From 54-19 sp038210655 (lineage in GTDB: Bacteria > Chloroflexota > Chloroflexia > Chloroheliales > Chloroheliaceae), in the NCBI GenBank assembly GCA_038210655.1, contig JBBQWM010000006.1:62001-126000 (forward strand): DNA of 64,000 bases, written 5' to 3'. Shown here one piece after another: positions 54,162-62,874 of this stretch; the stretch's first letter is position 1, and each line of letters starts with the position of its first letter. Position numbers and translations under genes: made by a program. The notes beneath the pieces were generated by a model. It worked only from the letters and a program-made list of their open reading frames with translations, was not told where the DNA came from and made no database searches.

Positions 54162-54935
54162 TTACGCAAAGTTAGGCGCACGTTTTTCAAGAAAAGCGTC
54201 GATCCCTTCGTGATAATGGTTGCCCTGATAAACTTTACGGCGTAATTCCTGAATATATTCCCAGGTCTCAGTAGTGACCGAGAACGAGTCGCCTATAATA
54301 CGAGCTTGTTCTTTTATGACTGCAATACTGTCGTGGGATAGCGTGCAAATGTGGCGGGCCATATTGTAAGTAAAATCTTCCAGGTCTTCTTCCGGCACCA
54401 GATGGTTCATAATACCAACCTGTAAAGCCCGGTCGGCGCTCAAGGGTAACGCGGTGAAAAACATTTCTTTGACAATGTGTAGGGGCAACCGCATCAAGAA
54501 ATGCATAATGCCACTCGGATTATAGGGTACGCCAATTTTGGCCGGGGTGATCGCAAAACCACTGGTCGGATCTCCCACTATCAGGTCGCAATTAAGCACC
54601 ATATCGCACGCACCACCCCAAACTGTATTGTGAACCATAGCGATCACCGGAGCCGGAAACCGATTGATAGCTCGGATACCTTCTTCCAATGGGTCGCTCC
54701 AACGCAAGGGGTCGGCATTGTTTCGGGGTAGTTCGGCGACATCGTGACCGGCTGACCATGTTTTGGCATTTTGCGAGGCGCGTAAGATTACGACCCTTAC
54801 ATGGTTCGCCTTCATGTAATCCAAGGCCCCGACCAAATCAGTAATAAGTTCGGCACACAGAGCATTGCGTTTATTCTCACGATTTAGGGTTATAACCCCA
54901 AATTTATCGATTAATTCGGTTTTAACGCAGTTCAT
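54162..54935 (-). CDS. scpB: Methylmalonyl-CoA decarboxylase-like crotonase
   Basis: A 257 aa crotonase. SAGHDVAELPRNNADPLRWSDPL, WGGACDMVLNCDLIVG and ITPAKIGVPYNPSGIMHFL match E. coli ScpB (methylmalonyl-CoA decarboxylase) closely in order. It forms propionyl-CoA from methylmalonyl-CoA and could supply propionyl units to PHA or join the 3-hydroxypropionate cycle chemistry known in phototrophic Chloroflexota; the latter is only a suggestion. It keeps the family C-terminus AFLEKRAPNF. ATG with GAGGAGATAAGAGGG upstream. Confidence 0.85.
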   Translation of the reverse strand: MNCVKTELIDKFGVITLNRENKRNALCAELITDLVGALDYMKANHVRVVILRASQNAKTWSAGHDVAELPRNNADPLRWSDPLEEGIRAINRFPAPVIAMVHNTVWGGACDMVLNCDLIVGDPTSGFAITPAKIGVPYNPSGIMHFLMRLPLHIVKEMFFTALPLSADRALQVGIMNHLVPEEDLEDFTYNMARHICTLSHDSIAVIKEQARIIGDSFSVTTETWEYIQELRRKVYQGNHYHEGIDAFLEKRAPNFA

Positions 54936-55108
54936 TCCCTCTTATCTCCTCAGTTCCAATTTAGACAACTTGACTTAGACCTGCCTCACTTTATTTTGTC
55001 CCGGCTCCCGATCAAGTTACCTGCTATTAGGCAGACCCCCTTAAGAGCAGCATAAACCTGTGATAAGACGCTTTATAGCATAATTGCACAAATGTAGAGC
55101 CGTTCTTG

Positions 55109-55183
55109 GTAGGGGCGACCCCATCAGGTCGCCCTGGTTGACCGCGCACGGTGTTGACGGATGATACATAGGGTCGCCCCTAC
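55109..55183. repeat. GTAGGGGCGACC-family palindrome, copy F
   Basis: GTAGGGGCGACCCCATCAGG left, GGGTCGCCCCTAC right, with the GTTGACCGCGCACGGTGTTG interior of the family. Confidence 0.8.
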
Positions 55184-55550
55184 CGCCCAATGTTTTTGCA
55201 ATTTGCTGTAGTTCTAGTCGAGAGCGGTTCCAGGTATATTTCTTTAGCCTCTTAAAGGCTGACCATTAATTTGAACCAACCTGGTTTCAAGATGAGCCTC
55301 AGCAGTGTAGGTGTGTTGGTTTCTAAGACTAACTTAATGCAGAACAGTGAAAAGCATAGTGAAAAAAGGTAAACGCCAGGTAAAAAAACTCTCTTGAGCG
55401 AATAATTGGGCCAGAGCTACCCAAAATTTGTATCACAAAGGAATGTAAACGACCGATTTTTGCAAAGCTGCGAAAAACATCCTACAGAAATCGGTCGTTT
55501 ACACGTGTCAAACGTCAGATTAGTAATTCTAAGATTTAGAACCGATCCCA

Positions 55551-55637
55551 GTAGGGGCAGACTGTCAACTGGTTGTATGGTCGCGCGGCCTGACCCGAAC
55601 CGGGCGACCATACAACCAGTTGACAGTCTGCCCCTAC
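55551..55637. repeat. 34 bp perfect inverted repeat, loop 19
   Basis: Arm GTAGGGGCAGACTGTCAACT plus GGTTGTATGGTCGC at 55551-55584, exact complement at 55604-55637. The GTAGGGGC ends match the GTAGGGGCGACC family, but the interior is unique here. Confidence 0.85.
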
Positions 55638-55788
55638 AATCAATCTTACAATCAATCTATTGGGATAGGCTCTTAGGGGAATGCTGGAGTTCAGGCTAGA
55701 TTGGTAAGCTGAAATTTAGCTAAATTTTCCGGGTACAGCCTGTTGGCTCATACCCAGATTAAAAAGTTAAAATTCAGCTTACCAGACA

Positions 55789-57015
55789 TTAGACCTTGTG
55801 ATATTCCATAGTAACGTTGGAGAACCGTTCGACAATCTGCCCAATTACCGCCCAGGTCTCGGTCAAGACATTCTTGCCCATAAAGAGACCAATATGACCG
55901 GCATCGACCAAATACTCGTGAATATGTTCGGGGGGGGTACTGACATATTCGCGCATCGCAAAGACCTGTTCGGGGGTCGTTACGTGGTCGCGGGTTCCAC
56001 CTATCAAAAAGAGCGGGCATTTTATCTGCTTGAGATCGACGAGCCGACCCTCAACCACCAGTTTGCCCAGGATCAACTCATTGTCACGGAAAAGATGCTG
56101 GACGATCCAGAGGTAGAAATCCCCAGGAATATTCTGGGTAAAATCGTACCAGTTTTTCATCTCGCGGAAGCGCTCTAACTGCTCCGTGTCGTGAATATCC
56201 CGGTAAAGACTGAGATAACGCAGACTGGTCTGGCCGGGCTTCATTATATTAAAACCCATCACCATGTAACGACCATCCAAAACGCCGTTACCCATTGCTA
56301 CCAGACCCCGGTAGAAATCCATCCCGCCATCCGGGAAGAGTTGGGCATTTTGGTTCACGGTGTTCTTTATCTGCCCATCCCCGGCTTGATAGTCTATCGG
56401 AGCGCCCGCCACTGTCAGGGTGTTTACCATGTCTGGATAGAGGGCGGCAAAGATCGCTGATAGCCAGCCTCCCTGACAATCCCCAATCAAGTTGGCTTTG
56501 CCACCCAAACGAGTAATACAATGATGTACCGCTTCGATATAGTCCTCGATGCTGGTATGCTTGGTTTCTTGGGTCGCCGGAATCCACTCGGCACAATAGA
56601 TTGCTCCCAGTCCGTTCTGGCGAAGCATCTGCACTTGGCTTTGCTCCGGGCTGTAGTCGGCAATATAAGAGTGATGACCAGCTTGAGGTGGCAAGATCAG
56701 GGTCGGCACGGCTTCCCCGGCGACCGGGGTCGGTCCCGAAAAGTCCAGCAGTTTGATAATCTTAGCAAACCGCTCGTCCAGCCCAATCTCCTTGTAGGAG
56801 GTCTGCCACTCGGCTTCGGGCGGCCTTAGAACTTCCTGCCAGTAATCGAAATTACGGCGCATGAGGGCCTGGGGTGACTTACCAAACTCCTCCCAGGCGA
56901 ACCACCAGTTTTCGGTCATTTCTTTATTGACCTTGACCGCACTGGATAGCATCTGGAGGTATTGCTTCGTTGCAAAACTGTTATTGCTCATCATTGAGAG
57001 AAATGGGTTCATCAT
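55789..57015 (-). CDS. PhaC-like alpha/beta hydrolase (second polyester-linked protein)
   Basis: A 408 aa alpha/beta-hydrolase. The catalytic box is GDCQGGW with Cys (about residue 178), Asp in GGTRDHVTT (about 341) and His in DAGHIGLF (about 373), so the Cys-Asp-His set of PHA synthases is complete. N-terminal FAWEEFGKSPQALMRRNFDYWQEVL resembles the PhaC N-domain. It is shorter than the 620 aa PhaC and the box differs (GDCQGG, not GYCIGG), so it may be a class III-like synthase without a PhaE, or a Cys-type hydrolase. It has its own promoter and palindrome (57104-57132). Confidence 0.75.
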   Translation of the reverse strand: MMNPFLSMMSNNSFATKQYLQMLSSAVKVNKEMTENWWFAWEEFGKSPQALMRRNFDYWQEVLRPPEAEWQTSYKEIGLDERFAKIIKLLDFSGPTPVAGEAVPTLILPPQAGHHSYIADYSPEQSQVQMLRQNGLGAIYCAEWIPATQETKHTSIEDYIEAVHHCITRLGGKANLIGDCQGGWLSAIFAALYPDMVNTLTVAGAPIDYQAGDGQIKNTVNQNAQLFPDGGMDFYRGLVAMGNGVLDGRYMVMGFNIMKPGQTSLRYLSLYRDIHDTEQLERFREMKNWYDFTQNIPGDFYLWIVQHLFRDNELILGKLVVEGRLVDLKQIKCPLFLIGGTRDHVTTPEQVFAMREYVSTPPEHIHEYLVDAGHIGLFMGKNVLTETWAVIGQIVERFSNVTMEYHKV

Positions 57016-57103
57016 AGGATTTTCCGTCCTTAATTAGCCGCAAGGCTAACTTATATATTTAACTACAAGCCTCACTCTAGGAGTAGCTTTCACCTTGTCA
57101 CCC

Positions 57104-57132
57104 TCACATAGGTTAATTTCATACCTATGTGA
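57104..57132 (-). promoter_or_regulatory. Operator-like palindrome at the PhaC-like gene promoter
   Basis: TCACATAGGT/ACCTATGTGA with a 9-base spacer. On the minus strand a TATAAT (57140-57135) with TTGGCT 18 bases before it lies directly upstream, so the palindrome covers the expected transcription start. A repressor site is inferred; the factor is unknown. Confidence 0.5.
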
Positions 57133-57415
57133 CAATTATACTACTCCTATTCAAAATTAGCCAATCTACAAGGCTGGCAAAAATGTACCGCTCTTAATTA
57201 GCTCGACTATTATCAGCCGATCATAAAACACGATATTGGCTGATAAACCTTGTCGAACAATAGTCGATAACATTTCCAGTTTGCGTTTACAAACCTGGCC
57301 TTATTACGGCCTGGTCGTCTGTTCCAAACTCGATTTTGTAAGGGTACTATTAATGTTCATAAACGTAAAAAGCAGCTGTAGCGATATTGGTTTTACCACA
57401 ACTTTACAGCTTCAC

Positions 57416-57491
57416 GACTTTCGCTTTGAGCCTATAACGCTAGGCTTAAAAGCAGAAAATGAACTCAAAGCGACTATGTCAGGCGAAAGTC
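57416..57491. repeat. 76 bp GACTTTCGC element, copy 2
   Basis: GACTTTCGCTTTGAGCCTAT left, TGTCAGGCGAAAGTC right. TCAAAGCGACT is internal. Same length and termini as 22971-23046. Confidence 0.75.
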
Positions 57492-57912
57492 CTAAGATTG
57501 TCAGGACACTATTAAAAAGGCTTTTTGGCCTGATTACCAATTCTAACGACACCTTTATGGTATCGCCCTGTGAGATGTCTTACCTTACTTTAATACCTTT
57601 TATATATCTTAATATAATAGTACCTTTTGAAAGTGACAGTTCGGGTAAAAACAGGTATATATTGAGTAATAAGCCAAGTTTTCTCTCTACTCGATAAAAA
57701 ATATTGAGCCGGGAATAAAAGCTTTAGAAAAATTTTCGCCGGGAATTTTTCTAATATATACCCACTCCCCGGTTTAGGGAGTGGCACAAATTGGCTAGTG
57801 TGCAAAAAAACTGACGCGCACTCCAGATTTGTGATAAGCTAGACAATCTTTGCTATAATAAAGCGGAATATTTTGAGAGGGTTAACAAATAAAAATAAGG
57901 AGGCCAATATTT

Positions 57913-59043
57913 ATGACAAGCCAAATATTAGAACAAGCCGTAACCGAAGGCGCAGCCGGTCGGATTTATAATTTCTCGCCAGGGCCAAGCGTAATGCCGT
58001 TGTCCGTATTGGAGCAAGTTCAGCGTGAGATGCTAAATTACAAAGGGGTCGGCATGTCGGTGATGGAGATGAGCCATCGCGGGGCGACCTTTGAGGGTAT
58101 TATTCAACAAACCGAGGCCGATTTACGCTCTCTGGTGGGTATTCCAGCCAATTACAAGGTTTTATTCCTTCAGGGTGGAGCCAGTTTGCAATTCTCGATG
58201 CTACCCATGAACTTGCTGCCTGCCGGGGCTTCCGCCGATTACATCGTGACCGGCGCGTGGTCGCAAGCGGCAGTCAAGGAAGCCAAAAAAGTAGGTCGGG
58301 TAAATATCGCCGCCAGCAGTGAGGCCGAAAACTTTAACCGCATTCCGACCCAGACCGAATTGCAACTTGACCCCCAGGCGGCCTATTTGCACTTTACCTC
58401 GAACAACACGATCTATGGCACGCAGTGGGCGACCGAACCGCAAGCGCTCGACAACGTACCACTAGCTTGTGATGCTTCCTCGGATATTCTAAGCCACCCG
58501 CTAGACATCACGAAATACGGCATCCTCTATGGCGGAACCCAGAAAAATATGGGGCCTGCCGGGGTGACAGTCGTGATTATCCGCGAGGATTTGCTCGAAC
58601 TTGTCCCGCCCAAACTGCCTTCGATGCTCGACTACAAGCTGATGGCGGAGAAAGAATCGCTTTATAATACCCCTCCGACCTTCCCGATTTATGTGACAGG
58701 TCTGGTAATTCAATGGCTGCATAACCTGGGTGGGTTGGAAGAAATGGCCCGCCGCAACCAGACCAAAGCCAACCTGCTCTACCAGGCGATTGATAACAGC
58801 AATGGCTATTATCGCGGTCACGCCCAGCCCGATAGCCGCTCGCTGATGAACGTCACCTTTCGGTTGCCCTCGGAAGAACTGGAAAAGAAGTTTATCAAAG
58901 AAGCCACCGTCCAGGGTCTCGACGGTCTGAAAGGACATCGGTCGGTCGGCGGGTTACGCGCCTCGATTTACAACGCTTTCCCGCTGGAAGGGGTCGAAAG
59001 TCTGACCCAATTCATGCGCGAGTTCCAGCGCGTCAACGGCTAA
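57913..59043 (+). CDS. serC: Phosphoserine aminotransferase
   Basis: PLP enzyme of 376 aa converting 3-phosphohydroxypyruvate to phosphoserine. It starts NFSPGPSVMPLSVLEQVQREMLNYKGVGMSVMEMSHR, the SerC N-terminal signature. The PLP lysine is in YGGTQKNMGPAGV (about residue 210) and DASSDILSHPLD carries the PLP-binding Asp. Closes with GGLRASIYNAFPLEGVESLTQFM. ATG with AAGGAGG. No other serine gene is near. A terminator follows. Confidence 0.96.
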   Translation: MTSQILEQAVTEGAAGRIYNFSPGPSVMPLSVLEQVQREMLNYKGVGMSVMEMSHRGATFEGIIQQTEADLRSLVGIPANYKVLFLQGGASLQFSMLPMNLLPAGASADYIVTGAWSQAAVKEAKKVGRVNIAASSEAENFNRIPTQTELQLDPQAAYLHFTSNNTIYGTQWATEPQALDNVPLACDASSDILSHPLDITKYGILYGGTQKNMGPAGVTVVIIREDLLELVPPKLPSMLDYKLMAEKESLYNTPPTFPIYVTGLVIQWLHNLGGLEEMARRNQTKANLLYQAIDNSNGYYRGHAQPDSRSLMNVTFRLPSEELEKKFIKEATVQGLDGLKGHRSVGGLRASIYNAFPLEGVESLTQFMREFQRVNG

Positions 59044-59056
59044 AAATTGGTATAAT

Positions 59057-59098
59057 AAAGGTTGGGGGGAAGATTGGGCGATCCTCCCAACTTTTATT
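59057..59098 (+). terminator. Terminator after serC
   Basis: Imperfect stem AAGGTTGGGGGGA/TCCTCCCAACTTTT followed by ATTAT, 14 bases after the serC stop. Confidence 0.65.
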
Positions 59099-59227
59099 AT
59101 AGGGACAAGTTAGAATTAGGGTCTAGCTTTTGAAGAGCGTTTTAGCTAATAATAGCCTGCAAACCTGATTTAACCAGGCTATCCCTTGATAATCGAACTC
59201 AATTCAAGTAAAATAGACAAGCAAAGA

Positions 59228-59259
59228 CAGGCGGACAAATTTTCGTATTTTGTCGCCTG
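59228..59259. promoter_or_regulatory. Imperfect palindrome before lon
   Basis: CAGGCGGACAAA and TTTTGTCGCCTG pair with one bulged G and an 8-base loop, about 75 bases before the lon start. It may be an operator for lon, but it does not match the CIRCE or other remembered heat-shock sites. Confidence 0.35.
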
Positions 59260-59332
59260 GAAATTTATGGAAAAAAGGCAGCCTGAAGGTCATGCGGCAT
59301 GACAGGCTCCGATGGGCCGGGCAGGAGGAAAC

Positions 59333-62188
59333 ATGGCCGAGGACCAAGAGAAGAAAACTAAGACGCGCAAATCAAAATCACCCCCTAAATCTACTACCGA
59401 AACAACTGCTGATAAGCCGGGGGAAATCGAGCCGGAAAATATTCAACCCGATATACCTGTAATTGAGGAACCTGCTGAATTGGTCGTTCCTACTACGGTA
59501 AAAGAACGGGAAAACGGTAATCGGGCAAAAACACCAAAACCGCCCAAAAAGCGTAAAGCCCGTGAGGACGAGTCGTCCGCTTCAGAGCAAGCTGACGAGC
59601 TTGACACACCCGAAATCCCGTCGATATTGCCGATCCTGCCGCTCAAGGATACGGTGGTCTTCCCGATGACGGTTTTCCCGCTGGCCGTCGGGCAGGAACG
59701 CTCGATCAAACTAATCGAAGACCTTATGCAAGGTAGTACGCCCCGCTTGGTCGGGTTGGTCGCCCAGAGGAATATGGACGTAGAACAGGCCGGGGTGGGC
59801 GATAGCTACACGATTGGAACCGTCGCGGCAGTTCATAAGCTGCTCAAAGTGCCGGACGGTACTATTCGGCTGGCGGTGCAGGGTCTCGAAAAAATCCGCA
59901 TCGTCGAATACATCGAGACCGAGCCATATCTTCAGGCTCGCATCGAAATCTTAAAAGATAACGAGGAAAAAGGGGTTGAGGTCGAAGCCCTGATGCGGAA
60001 CTCGATTACCCTCTTTCAAAGGCTGGTCTCGCTGGTTCCCCAAATCCCCGACGAACTGTTGATAACCGCCATTAATGTCGAACAGCCCCGCCAGTTGGCC
60101 TATTTGATCGCTACCAGCGTCCGAATGGAACTCGAACAACGCCAGGAGCTTTTGGAAATTCCCGACGTGCGTACCAAACTGGAACGGCTTAATACTTTCC
60201 TGACCAAAGAACTGGAAGTCCTCGAACTGGGTCGCAAAATCCAGAGCCAGGTTCAGGACGAACTAAGTAAAACTCAGCGCGAATACTTTTTGCGTGAGCA
60301 GATGAAGGCGATCCAAAAAGAACTGGGCGAGGAAGACCCGCAAGCTGCCGAGGTTAGCCAGTTCCGAGAGTTGATGCAGAAATCGAAAATGCCTTACGAA
60401 GCCCGGCGCGAAGCCGAAAGAGAGCTTGACCGTCTCTCGAAGCTACCACCTGCTGCCGCCGAGTATGGGGTTATCAAGACCTATCTCGATTGGCTGACGA
60501 CCCTACCCTGGGATAAAAGCACTGAAGCACCCCTCGATATTGGGGTCGCCAAAAAGGTGCTGGACGAAGACCATTACGATTTGGAAAAGATCAAAGAGCG
60601 GTTGTTGGAATATCTAGCCGTTCGCAAACTTCGCACTGATCGGTTCAAACCGGCCCCGGCCCCGGCTTCTATTGGCGAGGCCACTGTCGGCGGGATTGCT
60701 ACCGACGAAGTTGTGATTGACGGCGAAGCGGAACCCACCACGACCCGGTTAAATGATGCGCCCCTGACCTACGAAGATGTACACAACTTTAGTGGGCCAC
60801 GCGAACCGATCTTGTGCTTTGTTGGGCCACCGGGGGTGGGCAAGACCAGCCTGGGACAGTCTATCGCACGGGCTTTGGGCCGCAAGTTTACCCGGATGTC
60901 GCTAGGTGGTATGCGCGACGAGGCCGAAATTCGGGGCCACCGTCGTACCTACATCGGGGCGCTACCGGGCCGAATCATTCAGGCTATCCGACGCGCCGAA
61001 TCGAATGACCCGGTCTTTATGCTGGACGAGGTAGATAAGATTGGGATGGATTATCGGGGCGACCCTAGTTCGGCGTTGCTCGAGGTGCTTGACCCGGAGC
61101 AAAACCGCGACTTCCGCGATCATTATCTGGACGTGCCGTTCGATTTGTCGAAGGTAATGTTTATCGCGACCGCCAATTTGCTTGACCCGATCCCGGCCCC
61201 CTTGCGTGACCGCATGGAAATCTTGTATCTGGCGGGCTACACCGAGGAAGAAAAGGTGCATATTGCCTTCCAACATCTGATCCCCAAGCAATTCCGCGCT
61301 CACGCCCTGACTGCCGACGATCTGGAATTGGAAGAGCCTGCCGTCCGGCGCATCATCCGCGATTACACCCGCGAGGCCGGAGTACGCAGTCTGGAGCGCG
61401 AGATTGCGACCGTTTTGCGAAAAATAGCGCGAGGGGTAGCCGAGGGTAAGACCGAGAAAATTATTGTAAACGCCGAAAAAATTACCGAGTACCTGGGCAA
61501 GCAGCGTTTCTTTTCGGATGTTGCCGAACGCACTCAGCAACCGGGGGTGGCAACTGGCCTGGCTGTCACCGAGGTTGGTGGCGACATTTTGTTTATCGAG
61601 GCGACCCGTATGCCGGGCGGCAAACAGTTGATTGTCACCGGGCAGTTGGGTGAAGTGATGAAGGAGTCGGCCCAGGCCGCTCTCAGTTACGTCCGCTCGA
61701 AAGCCAAAGAGTTGCAGATCAACCCGGATTTCTTTGAAAAGAGCGATATTCACATCCACATCCCGGCAGGCGCGATCCCCAAAGATGGCCCTAGCGCCGG
61801 AATTACGATGACCACCGCTATCGCTTCGCTGTTGACAGGTCGCCCGATCTATGGCGATATCGCCATGACAGGCGAGATCACTTTGCGTGGCAAGGTGCTG
61901 CCTATCGGTGGGGTCAAAGAGAAAGTGCTGGCGGCTCGAAGGGCCGGGATCAAGCGGGTCATTCTTCCGGCCCTTAACGAGCGCGACCTGGACGATTTGC
62001 CGCCTGAACTGCGTAAGGAGCTTGAATACATTCTGGTCGATAATATCGATCAAGTCTTGGAGCAAGCCCTTGAGAAACCGGGCGAACCGCATTCTGGGGC
62101 CGAAATTAGCCCTAACGGTTATCACGCGCCCAACGGCACTAGCACGGTCAAGAAAAGCCGGAAGAAATCCGATAGCACCAAGAAATAA
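59333..62188 (+). CDS. lon: ATP-dependent Lon protease
   Basis: Lon of 951 aa, degrading misfolded and regulatory proteins. The first ~100 residues form a charged disordered tail (KKTKTRKSKSPPKSTTETT, PPKKRKAREDESSASEQAD) before the N-domain ILPLKDTVVFPMTVFPLAVG. AAA+ Walker A is GPPGVGKTSLG (about 496), Walker B MLDEVDKIG. Protease domain has DGPSAGI (Ser, about 820) and GGVKEKVLAARRAG (Lys, about 862). A ~35-residue insert (APAPASIGEATVGGIATDEV to TTRLND) precedes the AAA motif. The extra N-tail and insert make it longer than the usual 780-830 aa. Start ATG at 59333 with AGGAGG upstream. Confidence 0.97.
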   Translation: MAEDQEKKTKTRKSKSPPKSTTETTADKPGEIEPENIQPDIPVIEEPAELVVPTTVKERENGNRAKTPKPPKKRKAREDESSASEQADELDTPEIPSILPILPLKDTVVFPMTVFPLAVGQERSIKLIEDLMQGSTPRLVGLVAQRNMDVEQAGVGDSYTIGTVAAVHKLLKVPDGTIRLAVQGLEKIRIVEYIETEPYLQARIEILKDNEEKGVEVEALMRNSITLFQRLVSLVPQIPDELLITAINVEQPRQLAYLIATSVRMELEQRQELLEIPDVRTKLERLNTFLTKELEVLELGRKIQSQVQDELSKTQREYFLREQMKAIQKELGEEDPQAAEVSQFRELMQKSKMPYEARREAERELDRLSKLPPAAAEYGVIKTYLDWLTTLPWDKSTEAPLDIGVAKKVLDEDHYDLEKIKERLLEYLAVRKLRTDRFKPAPAPASIGEATVGGIATDEVVIDGEAEPTTTRLNDAPLTYEDVHNFSGPREPILCFVGPPGVGKTSLGQSIARALGRKFTRMSLGGMRDEAEIRGHRRTYIGALPGRIIQAIRRAESNDPVFMLDEVDKIGMDYRGDPSSALLEVLDPEQNRDFRDHYLDVPFDLSKVMFIATANLLDPIPAPLRDRMEILYLAGYTEEEKVHIAFQHLIPKQFRAHALTADDLELEEPAVRRIIRDYTREAGVRSLEREIATVLRKIARGVAEGKTEKIIVNAEKITEYLGKQRFFSDVAERTQQPGVATGLAVTEVGGDILFIEATRMPGGKQLIVTGQLGEVMKESAQAALSYVRSKAKELQINPDFFEKSDIHIHIPAGAIPKDGPSAGITMTTAIASLLTGRPIYGDIAMTGEITLRGKVLPIGGVKEKVLAARRAGIKRVILPALNERDLDDLPPELRKELEYILVDNIDQVLEQALEKPGEPHSGAEISPNGYHAPNGTSTVKKSRKKSDSTKK

Positions 62189-62292
62189 GAAACGAGTAGT
62201 AATTTAGTCACGAGCCACTCTAATGTCCAGGCCAGTAGGCTGCCTATATTCGCGTAGCGCTACGATTTGGAGGAGGAATTTTACTAACTCAA

Positions 62293-62734
62293 GTGGCTCG
62301 TCCAAAATCCGACTTTACTTATTTCTTCAAAAAAACCGGCCCAGCCATCTGGTTAATCGGGTGGTTGGGTCTGGTGGCAATCACCCTCGGTCTGTGGACG
62401 GTTCAATTCCCCATTTTAGCTCAAACAAAATACTTACCCGATCAACTGGCCGCTAACTCGATTAAAGCCGGGCAGGTTGAAGGCTTTTTTAAGCCGGAGC
62501 TAGACCAGTCTTAAAACCCTTTGTCTGGACCAGTCGCCGCCCTGAGTTGAACCTTGATTTTGCTACCCGTGAAAAAATCCGGCTGATTATTGAAATGCGG
62601 AGTGCGGCGACGATGGGCGGACCAGACCAACCGGTGCGTGTGCGGTCAATGGGCGCGAGCTAACCCAGTTCCGGCCTGCTCCCCGCGAGCTAAAATACCA
62701 GCCCTACGAAGGTCTGAACACTTACCACAAATGA
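62293..62734 (+). pseudogene. Single-TM membrane protein with two apparent frameshifts
   Basis: The first 73 codons (GTG at 62293) read KSDFTYFFKKTGPAIWLIGWLGLVAITLGLWTVQF, one TM helix (about residues 18-38), then QTKYLPDQLAANSIKAGQVEGFFKP. A missing G in CCGGA restores GARPVLKPFVWTSRRPELNLDFATREKIRLIIEMRSAATMGGPDQPVRVRS. A missing A in TCAAT restores NGRELTQFRPAPRELKYQPYEGLNTYHK to the stop at 62734. The restored protein is about 148 aa with an extracytoplasmic or cytoplasmic globular part. Family not recognised. The GGAGGAGG ribosome site is 15 bases before the GTG, so the start may lie slightly earlier (ATT/TTA in frame). Confidence 0.5.
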
Positions 62735-62829
62735 TAACGTATCCTTTGCTAAGGGTTCAGTTTGGACAGCCTTTTTTGAGTTCAAATTTGAGCTTTCAAA
62801 AGTCAACCCTTAGAGATCGATACGTTATC
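62733..62829. repeat. Palindromic element (GATAACGTATC ends)
   Basis: GATAACGTATC at 62733-62743 and GATACGTTATC at 62819-62829 are inverted. AAGGGTT and AACCCTT are nested inside. It spans the stop of the frameshifted gene. Confidence 0.6.
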
Positions 62830-62844
62830 CCACAAATTTGCGGC

Positions 62845-62874
62845 TTGCCAAAAGCGAATAAGGTTTGTTATAAT
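62845..62874 (+). promoter_or_regulatory. Sigma-70-like promoter of the ferredoxin gene
   Basis: TTGCCA, 18-base spacer, TATAAT, 48 bases before the ferredoxin ATG. Confidence 0.6.

Larger units (their letters stand above)
54936..55788. other. Palindrome-rich intergenic region
   Basis: 853 bases without a supported gene. It contains four hairpin elements: GTAGGGGCGACC-family copy F (55109-55183), a 15 bp perfect inverted repeat (55445-55459 with 55488-55502, GTAAACGACCGATTT), the 34 bp perfect inverted repeat (55551-55637) and an imperfect stem TGGTAAGCTGAA/TTCAGCTTACCA spanning 55702-55786, which may terminate the second PhaC-like gene. Confidence 0.65.
57016..57912. other. Intergenic region between the PhaC-like gene and serC
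   Basis: About 900 bases. It contains the promoter/palindrome at 57104-57164, a TATCAGCC/GGCTGATA inverted pair (57211-57245), the 76 bp element (57416-57491) and a small CCACTCCC/GGGAGTGG hairpin (57761-57784). A reading frame of 153 codons over 57236-57697 has no ribosome site and includes the repeat, so it is not called. Confidence 0.55.

Noticed and set aside
57236..57697. 153-codon frame on the plus strand
   Set aside because: No ribosome site, no recognisable domain, and it runs through the 76 bp repeat element.
60962..62125. 387-codon frame antisense to lon
   Set aside because: Mirrors the coding frame of lon; no ribosome site or domain.
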